Shown: positions 45,447-54,213 of the stretch, one piece after another | Numbering within the stretch: position 1 is the first letter of the stretch | How the letters are laid out: each line of letters begins with the position of its first letter | DNA from: CAVVMA01 sp963830715 | GTDB taxonomy: Bacteria > Desulfobacterota > Binatia > Binatales > Binataceae | Assembly: GCA_963830715.1 (NCBI GenBank) | Contig: CAWHNS010000012.1 | Coordinates: 1-64,000, forward strand | Reading direction: 5' to 3' | DNA length: 64,000 nt | The notes under the pieces: model-generated | Told to the model about the DNA's origin: nothing | The model's database searches: none | Seen by the model: the letters and a program-made list of their open reading frames with translations, nothing else | Made by a program: the position numbers and the translations under genes

Positions 45447-46148
45447 TTAAGCCTCCACCACGCCGTCGGCGCGCCGGGCGGCGCCGCAGGCGCATCCGCG
45501 GCGCGGCTCGATCGGCATCACGCGGACCCGCGGCTCTGCGGCGTCATAAGTCAGAATCCTGCCACTGAGAATGAGCGCGGGCGCCGCGCCGCGAAGCCAC
45601 CGGAGCGCCTCGTGCGCTTGCACCTCGCCAATCGCGCCCGCGACCGGACCGACGATTCCAGCCGCGCGGCAGCTCGCGATCTCGCTCTGGTCAGGAGGTT
45701 CCTCGAACAGGCATCTGAGGCACGCGGTCTGCGCCGGCAAGACCGTCATCGCCTGTCCCGTGAGTCCCAGCACGCCGCCGTAAACGAACGGACGGCGCGA
45801 CGCGACGCAGGCATCGTTGATCAGGAATTTCGCAGCCGGATTGTCGGTCGCATCGATCACGAAGCCGTAAGCGCCGATCAGATGAGCGGCGTTGCGCGAG
45901 TCCAGTTCGCAATGATGTGCTTCAATCTCGAGTCCGCCAAATTTCCGCCCGAGATGCCGAGCGGCCGCATCGACCTTCGGTGATCCGATGTCTTGCCCGC
46001 GATAGATAATCTGTCGGGCGAGATTGGATAGTTCCACGGGGTCGGGATCGACCAGCCCGATTTGGCCGGCGCCGCCGCGGGCAAGCGCCAGCGCGGCGGG
46101 CACTCCGAGGCCGCCTGCTCCTACGATCAGGATCCGTTTACCCTGCAC
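45447..46148 (-). CDS. ThiF/MoeB/HesA-family adenylyltransferase
   Basis: 233 residues. RILIVGAGGLGVPAALALA is the ATP-binding glycine loop. VDPDPVELSNLARQIIY carries the conserved Asp and Arg. FVIDATDNPAAKFLIND is the family signature. The zinc-type Cys pairs are CLRC and CAC near the C-terminus (GCACGAARR). It starts directly at the fold with no N-terminal helix, so it is a short version. It probably adenylates the C-terminus of a small sulfur-carrier protein; no carrier gene is adjacent. Confidence 0.88.
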   Translation of the reverse strand: MQGKRILIVGAGGLGVPAALALARGGAGQIGLVDPDPVELSNLARQIIYRGQDIGSPKVDAAARHLGRKFGGLEIEAHHCELDSRNAAHLIGAYGFVIDATDNPAAKFLINDACVASRRPFVYGGVLGLTGQAMTVLPAQTACLRCLFEEPPDQSEIASCRAAGIVGPVAGAIGEVQAHEALRWLRGAAPALILSGRILTYDAAEPRVRVMPIEPRRGCACGAARRADGVVEA

Positions 46149-46245
46149 GAATCGATTCTAGCAGAAGGAAAGCGGCCAGCTTTCACGCATGGTGTTGACG
46201 GCAATGGAATCGAATTCGGTCGTTCGCCGCTTTTCTAACACTCTG

Positions 46246-47250
46246 CTAAGCGAATAGCAGCTCCGCGATCTGGATACCGTTGAGGGCGGCGCCTTTGCGC
46301 AGCTGATCTCCGACCACCCAGAAATTGAGCGCGTTGGGACAGCTCAAGTCCTCGCGGATTCGTCCTACGAAGCAGTCGTCCTGACCCTCGACCACGATCG
46401 GCATCGGGTAGCGATTGTGCGCCGGATCGTCGAAGACCCGGATTCCGGGGAAGCGCTCGAACGCCTCGCGCGCCTTCGCCACGCTGACGGGCCGCTCCGT
46501 CTCGGCGTTGACGGCGATCGAATGGGCGGTGAAGACGGGTACGCGCACGGTCGTCGGCGAGACCAGCAGGTCCGGCAAATCGAGGATCTTGCGGACCTCG
46601 TTCACGAGCTTCATCTCCTCGCCTGTGTACCCGCCCTCGATGAACTTGTCGATATGCGGGATCAGGTTGAAGGCGATCTGATGCTGGAAGTATTTCGGCG
46701 TGATCGTCTCACCACGAGCCCACGCTAGCGTCTCCTCGCGCAGCGCGGACACGCCGTTGACGCCGGCCCCCGACACGGCCTGGAAGCTGGTGGCGACCAC
46801 GCGGCGCAGGCCGCCCGCGTCGTGTATCGGCTTCAGCGGCATCACGGCGACGATCGTCGTGCAATTCGGACACGCAATGATTCCCCTATTGCGCCGGGCC
46901 GCGGCGCCGTTGATTTCCGGCACTACCAGCGGAACTTCGGGATCCATCCGGAACGCGCTGGACTTGTCCACCACGATCGCGCCGGCTTTCACCGCGATCG
47001 GAGCAAACTCGCGCGATTGGCCCGAACCGGCCGAAAAGAAGGCCAACTCCACGCCCTTGAATGAATCGGCATCGAGACGCTCAACCGGGATCGATTCGCC
47101 CTTGAAGGCGATGCGCTTCCCGACCGATCGCTCGGAGGCCAATGCGCGCAGCTCTCTGACCGGGAACTTGCGCTCGTCGAGAAGCTTAAGCGTAGTCTGA
47201 CCGACGGCGCCGGTGACGCCTACGACCGCGATTTTCAGTCCGCTCGCCAT
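46246..47250 (-). CDS. asd: Aspartate-semialdehyde dehydrogenase
   Basis: 334 residues. NADP-binding start IAVVGVTGAVGQTTLKLL. FSAGSGQSREFAPIAVKAGA is next, then the catalytic Cys in GIIACPNCTTIVAVMPL. FQAVSGAGVNGVSAL and the active-site His in RVPVFTAHSIAVN complete it. It reduces aspartyl phosphate to aspartate semialdehyde on the path to lysine, threonine, methionine and diaminopimelate. Confidence 0.95.
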   Translation of the reverse strand: MASGLKIAVVGVTGAVGQTTLKLLDERKFPVRELRALASERSVGKRIAFKGESIPVERLDADSFKGVELAFFSAGSGQSREFAPIAVKAGAIVVDKSSAFRMDPEVPLVVPEINGAAARRNRGIIACPNCTTIVAVMPLKPIHDAGGLRRVVATSFQAVSGAGVNGVSALREETLAWARGETITPKYFQHQIAFNLIPHIDKFIEGGYTGEEMKLVNEVRKILDLPDLLVSPTTVRVPVFTAHSIAVNAETERPVSVAKAREAFERFPGIRVFDDPAHNRYPMPIVVEGQDDCFVGRIREDLSCPNALNFWVVGDQLRKGAALNGIQIAELLFA

Positions 47251-47302
47251 CGACTCATTGTATCGCGGATGAGCAATTTGTGTGAACGCCCCCGCGGCGC
47301 GT

Positions 47303-48322
47303 CTATGCGCGCGCGATTATTACCTGCGTTGGCCGTGGCCCGGCGATCACTTTCAGCGTCACGTCGCGATAGCCTGCGGCCTCCAGGGCCCGGCGATATT
47401 CGGGAAGCGTGTAAGTGTCGCCTTCGTTCGTCGCGAGCAGCATCGTGAGCGCGAAGTTCAGCGCGAAGCGATCCTTCTCGCGCCCGTCGTCGGGAACGAA
47501 ATCGACCAGCATCAGGAAGCCACCCGGAGCGCTCGCCGCATGCAGCCGGCGGCTCAAATCGGCGCATCGGCCGAGGTTGAAGTGATGATAGATATTGGCG
47601 GCGAGCACCAGGTCGTAGCCCTGCCCGAGATCGGCATCGAAAATATCGCCCGGGCGGAACTCGACCCGATCCTTGATCCCCATCTGCGCCGCGGTCGGCT
47701 CGGCGAGCTTCAGCACTCCGGGCCAGTCGACCGACACGAGCCGCGCCTCGGGAAATCGTTTCAGCGCGCTGAACCCGTACATCCCCGACCCGCACGCGAT
47801 GTCCAGGATCTTCCTGGGTCCGGCGGCCCCGAACAGCTCGGCTGCTGCTTCTGCGAGCACCACTCCCGACATCGAGGCAATCTGTCGCGAGGCGCGCGAA
47901 AACTCCATCCAGAAAGGGTTGTCGTGAATCTCGACCTGATCGGACACGGGATGCCCGGCCTTGACGATCTCGGTCAGCCTGCCTGCGCCCTCCCAGATCG
48001 GCGAGGCGGCCATTATCTTGGACATCGCGCCCATATAGGCGGGGGAGCCCTTGACCAGCAGGAGCGCGCTCGCCGCGGGCAGGCTGTAACGCCCGTCACT
48101 TTTGTTCAACACGCCGTGAGCGACCAGCGCGTCGCAGAGAATCCGCATCGCGCGCACGGTGGTCTTCTTGGCCGCCGCGAGCTGCTCGGGCGTGGTGGTA
48201 CCGTTCGCGATATGGGTGAAGACCTCCAGGTCCAGACCGGCCTTCAGGGCCGCGCTCCCCAGGAAGCCCTGGAGCAGCTCGAGCGTCTTTCCTATATCAA
48301 CCGGGATCGTTTGCTCTGCCAT
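47303..48322 (-). CDS. SAM-dependent O-methyltransferase (plant-type dimerisation + MT fold)
   Basis: 339 residues from ATG 48322 (GGAGGCGG 6 bases upstream). N-terminal winged-helix dimerisation domain (FLGSAALKAGLDLEVFTHIA). C-terminal methyltransferase has KILDIACGSGMYGFSALKRF, an acidic ribose-binding residue in LVSVDWPGVLKLA and LVLAANIYHHFNLGRCADLS. The layout resembles hydroxyindole/small-molecule O-methyltransferases. The acceptor is unknown. It is on the same strand as asd, 52 bases before it. Confidence 0.87.
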   Translation of the reverse strand: MAEQTIPVDIGKTLELLQGFLGSAALKAGLDLEVFTHIANGTTTPEQLAAAKKTTVRAMRILCDALVAHGVLNKSDGRYSLPAASALLLVKGSPAYMGAMSKIMAASPIWEGAGRLTEIVKAGHPVSDQVEIHDNPFWMEFSRASRQIASMSGVVLAEAAAELFGAAGPRKILDIACGSGMYGFSALKRFPEARLVSVDWPGVLKLAEPTAAQMGIKDRVEFRPGDIFDADLGQGYDLVLAANIYHHFNLGRCADLSRRLHAASAPGGFLMLVDFVPDDGREKDRFALNFALTMLLATNEGDTYTLPEYRRALEAAGYRDVTLKVIAGPRPTQVIIARA

Positions 48323-48372
48323 GAGAACCGCCTCCTTCGATCGACGAGCGGCGGCGATACCGCCCCGCTGCG

Positions 48373-49026
48373 TCAACAATTATTGACAATCCAGTTCCGC
48401 ACGAGCTCGAACAGTTGATCGCGGACCTGGGACAATCCGTGGTCCGCGCCGGGAAAAATCTTGAGCGTCTTCGGCTCGCGCGCATGCGCGTACACGAACC
48501 GCGAGGCCTCGTCGGAGAGTACCGTATCGGCGGCGCCGTGGACCAGCAGCAGCGGACGCGGCGCCAGGTCCTCAACCACGTGGGCGCCGCCGAGTTGAGT
48601 CGAAATCGCCACGACCGTGGTCACGAGCGCGCCGAGCGTGCCGGCATTGATCGCGACCGCCCCGCCGAACGAGTGTCCTACGATGGCCACGCGCCGATAC
48701 CCGATGCCCTTGAGAAAGCTCATCGCCGCCATCGCGTCGAGCACGCATTCGCCGAATTCGCCCGGCGCCCGGTAATCAATCCGCGCGACGCTGATTCGCA
48801 CGCCCGGCAACTCGGAGCCCAGGCGCGGGTAGAGCTTTGCGGGACCGTCGAGTCCGCCGATCGCACCGCTGACGCATACCACGGCGCCGGCGGGATTTTG
48901 CGCCGCGTGCAGGAGTATCGCGATTTCGCCGCGGGTAGTGCGAAGCGTAAGGGCTTGCGCGCCGGCGACCGTGTCGCCGGGCTCGACACCCACAATCCGC
49001 AAGTTCAGGTCCTCCGCGATCGGCAT
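48373..49026 (-). CDS. Alpha/beta hydrolase (dienelactone-hydrolase-like)
   Basis: 217 residues from ATG 49026 (a TTG at 49047 is the longer option). No N-terminal export signal. Nucleophile elbow GHSFGGAVAI, acid region LLVHGAADTVLSD, His in FPGADHGLSQVRD. The substrate is not determinable. It precedes the O-methyltransferase by 50 bases. Confidence 0.82.
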   Translation of the reverse strand: MPIAEDLNLRIVGVEPGDTVAGAQALTLRTTRGEIAILLHAAQNPAGAVVCVSGAIGGLDGPAKLYPRLGSELPGVRISVARIDYRAPGEFGECVLDAMAAMSFLKGIGYRRVAIVGHSFGGAVAINAGTLGALVTTVVAISTQLGGAHVVEDLAPRPLLLVHGAADTVLSDEASRFVYAHAREPKTLKIFPGADHGLSQVRDQLFELVRNWIVNNC

Positions 49027-49064
49027 TTGTTTAGGCCGCGGCGGCAAATCGCGGCGCGCGATCG

Positions 49065-49319
49065 CTACTTCGTCGCCGAGACTTCATTCTCCTGCACTTC
49101 GCCGAGCATCCGCCGGCCGTAGCGGATAAGAGCGGCGAGCTTCTCGACGCGATCGAGCAGCTCCGACTGTTCAGAGGGCGCGGCGGCCGCGAGTTGCTCG
49201 GCCGCGTCGGCCAGATTTTCCGCGAGCAACTGCACGGCGCGCTCGAGGTTTTCGCGCTGCGCAACGCGGATTCGGCGGCGCTCGCCGCGAAACTCGCGGA
49301 GGTAGATTATTTCCGCCAT
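49065..49319 (-). CDS. Small coiled-coil protein, unknown function
   Basis: 84 residues from ATG 49319, which gives MAEIIYLREFRGERRR. The rest is a helical Ala/Glu/Leu-rich coiled coil (ENLERAVQLLAENLADAAEQ, SELLDRVEKLAALIRYGR). No cysteines or membrane spans. GGGAGCG upstream supports the start. It precedes the hydrolase by 38 bases. Not recognised. Confidence 0.6.
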   Translation of the reverse strand: MAEIIYLREFRGERRRIRVAQRENLERAVQLLAENLADAAEQLAAAAPSEQSELLDRVEKLAALIRYGRRMLGEVQENEVSATK

Positions 49320-49415
49320 CAGAATCGCTCCCGGAGCCGACACCAATTATCGCGGATTCGTTCGGCAGCGACCAGTGCAGTCGGCGCCCTCGGATTGAAG
49401 ACCCGTGATAGCGCT

Positions 49416-50213
49416 CTACCGGATTTTCCTGCCGGCCCGGCGCTTGGAGTCGATCGTCTCGCGGCCTCCCGCCGCGAACCATCCGATCTGGCGCGCGATT
49501 CCGTTCAGGATGTCGCACTCGCGCGGCGTCACTCCGCTGCGCCCGAGCATCGCGCGCACCGCGAACATGATGTGGTCGGGATTGTGCTGCGGCAGAAAAC
49601 CAATCGCGAGCAGCGCATCGGTCATCCGCGCGAGCATCGCATCAGCTTCGGACATCGAGGCCAGCGCGGGCGTCTCGCGATCGGCGCTCGCAGCGCGCGC
49701 GATCATCAATTCGTACGCCACGACCATCACGGCCTGTGCGAGGTTCAGCGACGGATAGCCGGGATCGGCGGGAATCGTCATCAGGCGCTGGCAGAGCTTG
49801 AGCTCGCGATTGGTGAGTCCGAAATCCTCGGGGCCGAAGACTATCGCCAGCCGGTTCGCCGCGCTCATGCCGATCAATTCGGCTGCTGCCTCGCGAACCG
49901 GCTTCGCGGCGCTCCGATACAAGCCGCTTCGGCAGGTCGTTCCGACCGTGAGGCCGCAATCCGCGACGGCCTCCGCGAGTGCCGGGAAAACCGTCGCAGC
50001 CTCCAGCACGTCGCGCCCGTGCACGGCCATCGCCAGAGCCGCGCGCCAGTCGCGGTTGCGCGGCGGCGCGACCAATCGCAGGTCGGAAAATCCCATGTTC
50101 TTGAGCGCGCGAGCCGCCGCGCCGACATTGCCCCACAACTTCGGCTTGAACAACACGAACGCGAATCGATCAAGCGATACCGGCACGACATTCGCTGAGA
50201 TGACCCTTTTCAA
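49416..50213 (-). CDS. trmJ: RNA 2'-O-methyltransferase of the SpoU/TrmJ class
   Basis: 265 residues. FAFVLFKPKLWGNVGAAARA and KNMGFSDLRLVAPPRNRDWR form the N-terminal SPOUT start. LAIVFGPEDFGLTNRELKLC and PSLNLAQAVMVVAYELMIAR are the knot-forming, SAM-binding signatures of TrmJ/LasT-like tRNA Nm32 methyltransferases. The C-terminal extension is longer than the plain SpoU core. It probably methylates tRNA position 32. It heads the minus-strand group. Confidence 0.9.
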   Translation of the reverse strand: MKRVISANVVPVSLDRFAFVLFKPKLWGNVGAAARALKNMGFSDLRLVAPPRNRDWRAALAMAVHGRDVLEAATVFPALAEAVADCGLTVGTTCRSGLYRSAAKPVREAAAELIGMSAANRLAIVFGPEDFGLTNRELKLCQRLMTIPADPGYPSLNLAQAVMVVAYELMIARAASADRETPALASMSEADAMLARMTDALLAIGFLPQHNPDHIMFAVRAMLGRSGVTPRECDILNGIARQIGWFAAGGRETIDSKRRAGRKIR

Positions 50214-50299
50214 GCGATTCCGATTCCGTCGGACTGAGTAGAATTCCGGCTTCGAGAGAGCGTGGAGTGCGAGGGCGGGGGCACCCCCGTCCAGCTTTC

Positions 50300-51476
50300 C
50301 TACTGAAGCAACGTCGCGGTATTCGTAAGGCGCGCGCGGTTCATGTTGCCGGTCGCGCTGAACCTGGAGGTGATGGGGTTGTAGAGCTCGGCACTTTGAA
50401 GGATCGCGCCGTTGTAGCCCTCGCCGCCCGCAACCAGAACGCGGCCGTCCTGCAGCGTTGCGGCCGACGGGAACGCGCGTGCGATCGACATGCTGCCGGT
50501 GATGGTGAATTTGCCCGTGGGCGGATTATACAGCTCGGCGCTGGCCTGGCCGCTGCCGCCCGCAATCAGCACCTGCCCGCTCAGCAACGCTATCGCGACA
50601 TGAAGGAACCGCTTTTGATTCATATTCCCTGTCGCAGCGAACGTTCCGGCGCTCGGGTTGTAGAGTTCCGCGCTGTTCAGGAGATTCAGCAGCGAATCGA
50701 CGCCGCCTGCAATCAGCACCTCGCCGTTTGGTAGAATCGTCGCGGTCTGACTCGACCGTCCGGTCATCATTTTCCCGGTGGAGGTGAACCTTCCAACGCC
50801 TGGAACGTATAGCTCGGCGGTCGCCAAGGCATTGGACGCAGGGTTCAGGCCGCCCGCAATCAGCACCTCGCCGTTCTGAAGGACCGTGGCGGTGTGCCTG
50901 GCGCGTCCGGCTATCAATTTTCCGGTGGAGGTGAACTTGCCGTTCGAGGGGTTATAGATTTCGGCGGTCTGTAGGGAGTTACCGTTCTGGTCGAGCCGCC
51001 CATCACCAGCACACTCCCGTTCTTCAGCAGGGCGGCTGCGTGGGCGCCGCGTGCCGCAACCATGCTCCCGGTCGAAGTGAACTGGCCGGTCTTGAGGTCG
51101 TAGAGCTCGGCGCTGGCAAGCACATGCCCTCCCGTATCGAAGCCGCCGGCGATCAGCACTTTGCCGGTCTGGAGCAGCGTGGCGGTATGCTCGAGCCCGG
51201 TTGGCGGTCATATTGGGGGCGAGCGCGAAGCTGCCGCTCCTGGGGTCGTAGAGGCTCGGCGCTCTTGTCGATGGCACCGCCGGCGATGAGCACCTTCGCA
51301 ATCGGGGTTGGGGTGGGACTGGCAAACGCCGCCGGCCCCGGACGATCGGGCTGCATCCCTTGCCCGCCCGCGACAGCCGCGAAAACGAAGAGCAGCGCAG
51401 AAATGGCCGCCGCGAATCGGATCTGCCGAAGATGCTGAAATGTTCGGTTGCTCAAGGCAGCGGACGCGTTTGTCAC
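50300..51476 (-). CDS. Exported Kelch-repeat protein, broken by three frameshifts
   Basis: From GTG 51476: signal peptide (AAAISALLFVFAAVAGGQG) and a short Pro/Thr stretch. Kelch blades are then spread over three frames: KVLIAGGAIDKSAE, PSLYDPRSGSFALAPNM, LIAGGFDTGGHVLASAELYD, LVMGGS, and from about 50995 a long intact run (AEIYNPSNGKFTSTGKLIAG, GGVDSLLNLLNSAELYNPSA, LVAGGEGYNGAILQSAELYN). Breaks lie near 51262, 51190-51205 and 50995-51005. Repaired length about 390 residues, a six- or seven-bladed propeller. Ligand unknown. Either sequence errors or a decaying gene; errors are favoured by the pattern elsewhere. Confidence 0.75.
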
Positions 51477-51662
51477 GGTGAGAATCTCTTGCGGCACGCG
51501 TCGAATATGGTCCGCATCGCGAGTATGACCATCAACGGCGTACCACTCCCGCCGCCGAAGGTCCAGACAGAAAAGTTGGGGCATCCAGGCTGGCGGCGAC
51601 CGCGGATGCGGGCCTACTACCGCAAATGCCCGTGCGCTATCGTGATGATTTAACGGGCTTTC

Positions 51663-52320
51663 ATGAAGATCGTTTCATTCGGCGATGTCCACATGGCGAC
51701 GCGCAACCTTGCCCGGATGGGCGAGGTAATGCGGGACACGGATCTGGTGATTATCTCGGGCGACATCACCAACTTCGGCGGCTCCGTCGAGGCGCGCAAA
51801 GTGCTGGACGAGGTGCGAGGTGCATGTCGCAATGTTCTCGCGCTGCCCGGAAACCTCGATCGCCGCGAGGTGATTGCTTTCCTGGAGGAGGAAAAGGTGG
51901 CCCTGCACGGCAAGGGAACCGTGATCGGGGGAGTCGGGATCTTCGGCTGCGGCGGATCGAATGTCACACCGTTCGCCACGCCGACTGAACTGACCGAAGA
52001 CGAAATCTACGCAACGCTCCGGGCCGGCTACGACCGGGTACGCGACCATCGCCCACTCTTGATGGTCTGTCACGCGCCGCCCTACGAAACCAAATGCGAC
52101 CGTATCGCGAGTGGGCAGGCGGTCGGCAGCACCAGCGGCCCGGCGCTTTATAGAGGAAGTACAGCCCGAGGCATGCATCTCGGGACACATCCACGAGTCC
52201 GCAGGCGTCGATTCGATTGGGCCGACCAGGATTTTCAACGCCGGCCCGTTCAAGGGAGGCGGATACATCGTGGTGCGCGTCGATGGGATCAAGCTCGACG
52301 CTCGCCTCGAGTTTCTTTGA
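51663..52320 (+). CDS. Metallophosphoesterase (calcineurin-like), split by one frameshift
   Basis: ATG 51663 product starts MKIVSFGDVHMATRNLARMG. GDxH (GDVH) and ISGDITNFG are metal-binding blocks, then LALPGNLDRREVIAFL (GNxD) and LLMVCHAPPYETKCDRI (His). At about 52120-52140 one extra base shifts the frame. The continuation PAARRFIEEVQPEACISGHI (GHxH), then GPTRIFNAGPFKGG, is in the next frame to 52320. Repaired length about 218 residues. Substrate unknown (nucleotide or phosphoprotein). Confidence 0.85.
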
Positions 52321-52496
52321 CGTGCCGGCTTTTTCGCGCGCCGATCAGTCGCTTCGGATGTACGGCGACAAGCTCGTCAGAGGATGGCCGCTGGTCCGGC
52401 GAGGTTGGCGTGCGCTGATCAGGCGCCACGTCTCCCGCTGGATTGGATAAAAAGACCGGCGCTTAACGCAGGCGCGCTCTAGAGGAAGGAGAATAG

Positions 52497-53378
52497 TTGC
52501 GGATGGCTTTGATTCTACCGGAAGGGGTTCGGATGAGGTTCGATCACGTGTCGATGGCGGTGCGCTCGATCGACCGCGCCTTCGATTTCTTCAGGCGCTA
52601 TTTCCCGATTCGAGAGCGCAGCGGCAAGAACCTGAGCGAGCAGCTCAGCGGCGGATTCCATTGGCAGGACTTCTACCTCGGCGGCTTCGTGATCGAGTTG
52701 ATCGAGGACCTGCCCGGAAAGGCGGGGTTCGTCACCCGATTCATTCAGAAGCACGGCGAAGGACTCCATCATCTGTCGATCGAAGTGAACCATCTAGCTC
52801 CGATTCTGGAGATGCTGCGGGCGGACGGCGTGCGGGTGGTGGACGAGCAGAGCTTCGCCGAAGGCGCAATGACGGCGTTTATCTCGCCGCGCTCGGCATT
52901 TGGCACGCTGATCCAGTTCTGGCAAGTGCCGAACTACGAGGAAGCGCCGAGCGACGCTCCGCCCTCCGGCGGCGAGGCGCATTTCGACCACGTTTCGATC
53001 GCGACGAGAAGTATCGGCCGCGCGATGGATTTCTTTGGGCGCTACTTTCCCGGCCGCGTGACGCGCGCGCCGTTCCTCAATCATCGAGGCAACTTCATGC
53101 TGGGACACATGGAAGTTGCCGGATTCGAGCTCGAGTTCCTCCAGAGTCCCGAGAAGCCGGTCGCTCACGACTTCGTCGGCCGCTTCATCGAGCGCCACGG
53201 CGAGGGGATGCATCACATATCGCTGGATCTCAAGGACTTCGACGGCGTCCTGAAAAGGCTCAAGGCCGACGACGTAAGAGTGGTGGACGAGAGCACCAAT
53301 TGGCGGGGCGAGCGCGAGTTCTTCATCTCGCCGCGATCGGCTTTCGGCGCGCTGATCCAGGTCTGGGACAGGGCCTAG
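52497..53378 (+). CDS. Double-VOC protein, HPPD-like architecture
   Basis: 293 residues. TTG 52497 sits 5 bases after GGAAGGAG. ATG 52533 after GGAAGGGG is an alternative. Two VOC modules: FDHVSMAVRSIDRAFDFFRR through GLHHLSIEVNHLAP, and FDHVSIATRSIGRAMDFFGR through GMHHISLDLKDFDGV. Each has the metal-facing His pattern, and SPRSAFGTLIQFW / SPRSAFGALIQVW closes each with Gln where Glu is usual. Similar to 4-hydroxyphenylpyruvate-dioxygenase-type pairs but shorter. Function unassigned. Confidence 0.82.
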   Translation: MRMALILPEGVRMRFDHVSMAVRSIDRAFDFFRRYFPIRERSGKNLSEQLSGGFHWQDFYLGGFVIELIEDLPGKAGFVTRFIQKHGEGLHHLSIEVNHLAPILEMLRADGVRVVDEQSFAEGAMTAFISPRSAFGTLIQFWQVPNYEEAPSDAPPSGGEAHFDHVSIATRSIGRAMDFFGRYFPGRVTRAPFLNHRGNFMLGHMEVAGFELEFLQSPEKPVAHDFVGRFIERHGEGMHHISLDLKDFDGVLKRLKADDVRVVDESTNWRGEREFFISPRSAFGALIQVWDRA

Positions 53379-53408
53379 ACGGCTGCGCGGCAGTGCGGGG
53401 CACCCTCG

Positions 53409-54069
53409 ATGGTTCGGGCGGTCTTCTTCGATGCGGCCGGAACGCTCTTCGAGCCCAAGGAGCCGGTCGGTGTCAGCTACGCGCGTATCGCCGTCCGATT
53501 CGGCGTCCGCGCCGAAGCGAGCGCGGTCACGGCCGGATTCCATCGGGCGTTCGGCGCCGCCCGCCCGCTCGCATTCGGGCCGGGACGTTACCCCGCGGAG
53601 TTGCGCCAACTGGAGCGGCAATGGTGGCGCGAATTGGTGGCGCGGGTCTTCGCGGAAGTGGGCCAAGTCGAAGGCCAGTTTGATGACTTCGACGCCTACT
53701 TCGATGCACTCTTCGCATTCTTCGCAGAGCCGGGCAATTGGGTCGCCGATCCTGAAGCGCCGCCGATGCTCCGCCGTCTAAGAAATGGCGGATTTGTTCT
53801 CGGCATCATCTCCAACTTTGATCATCGGCTGTATCGAATCCTTGAAGGGCTCGGCCTCGCAGCCGATTTCGATTCGGTCACGATTTCAAGCGAGGCTGGT
53901 TTCGCCAAACCATCGCCCGAGCTGTTCGCAGACCGCGATGCGCAAGCATTCGATTCAAGCCGCCGCGACGATGCACGTGGGAGATTCGGAGCCGCTCGAT
54001 CTGCGAGGCGCCGCGGCGGCAGGAATCGCGGCGGTGCTGGTCGATCGCGGTCATAAGGGGCCCCTCTGA
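53409..54069 (+). CDS. HAD-superfamily hydrolase, split by one frameshift near the end
   Basis: ATG 53409 product begins MVRAVFFDAAGTLFEPKEPV. Motif I is DxAGT (Asp8) with Ala where the second catalytic Asp (DxD) is common. Motif II/III are GIISNFDHRLY and KPSPELF. At about 53930-53940 one extra base shifts the frame. Motif IV (MHVGDSEPLDLRGAAAAGIA) lies in the next frame to 54069. About 219 residues after repair. Resembles HDHD3/REG-2 like HAD members. Substrate unknown. Confidence 0.82.
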
Positions 54070-54213
54070 TCACGGACCGGGTAGCGCGGGTCGGTTCGCT
54101 GCGCGCCGTCCCGGAGGTCGCGCAGAGGTTGCGGCTTGCTTGACGGTATTGCATTCTTGGGCGTTAGTTAAAGTTCCAGGGGCTCTTCGGATCTTCGCAC
54201 GGAGTTATCAAAA

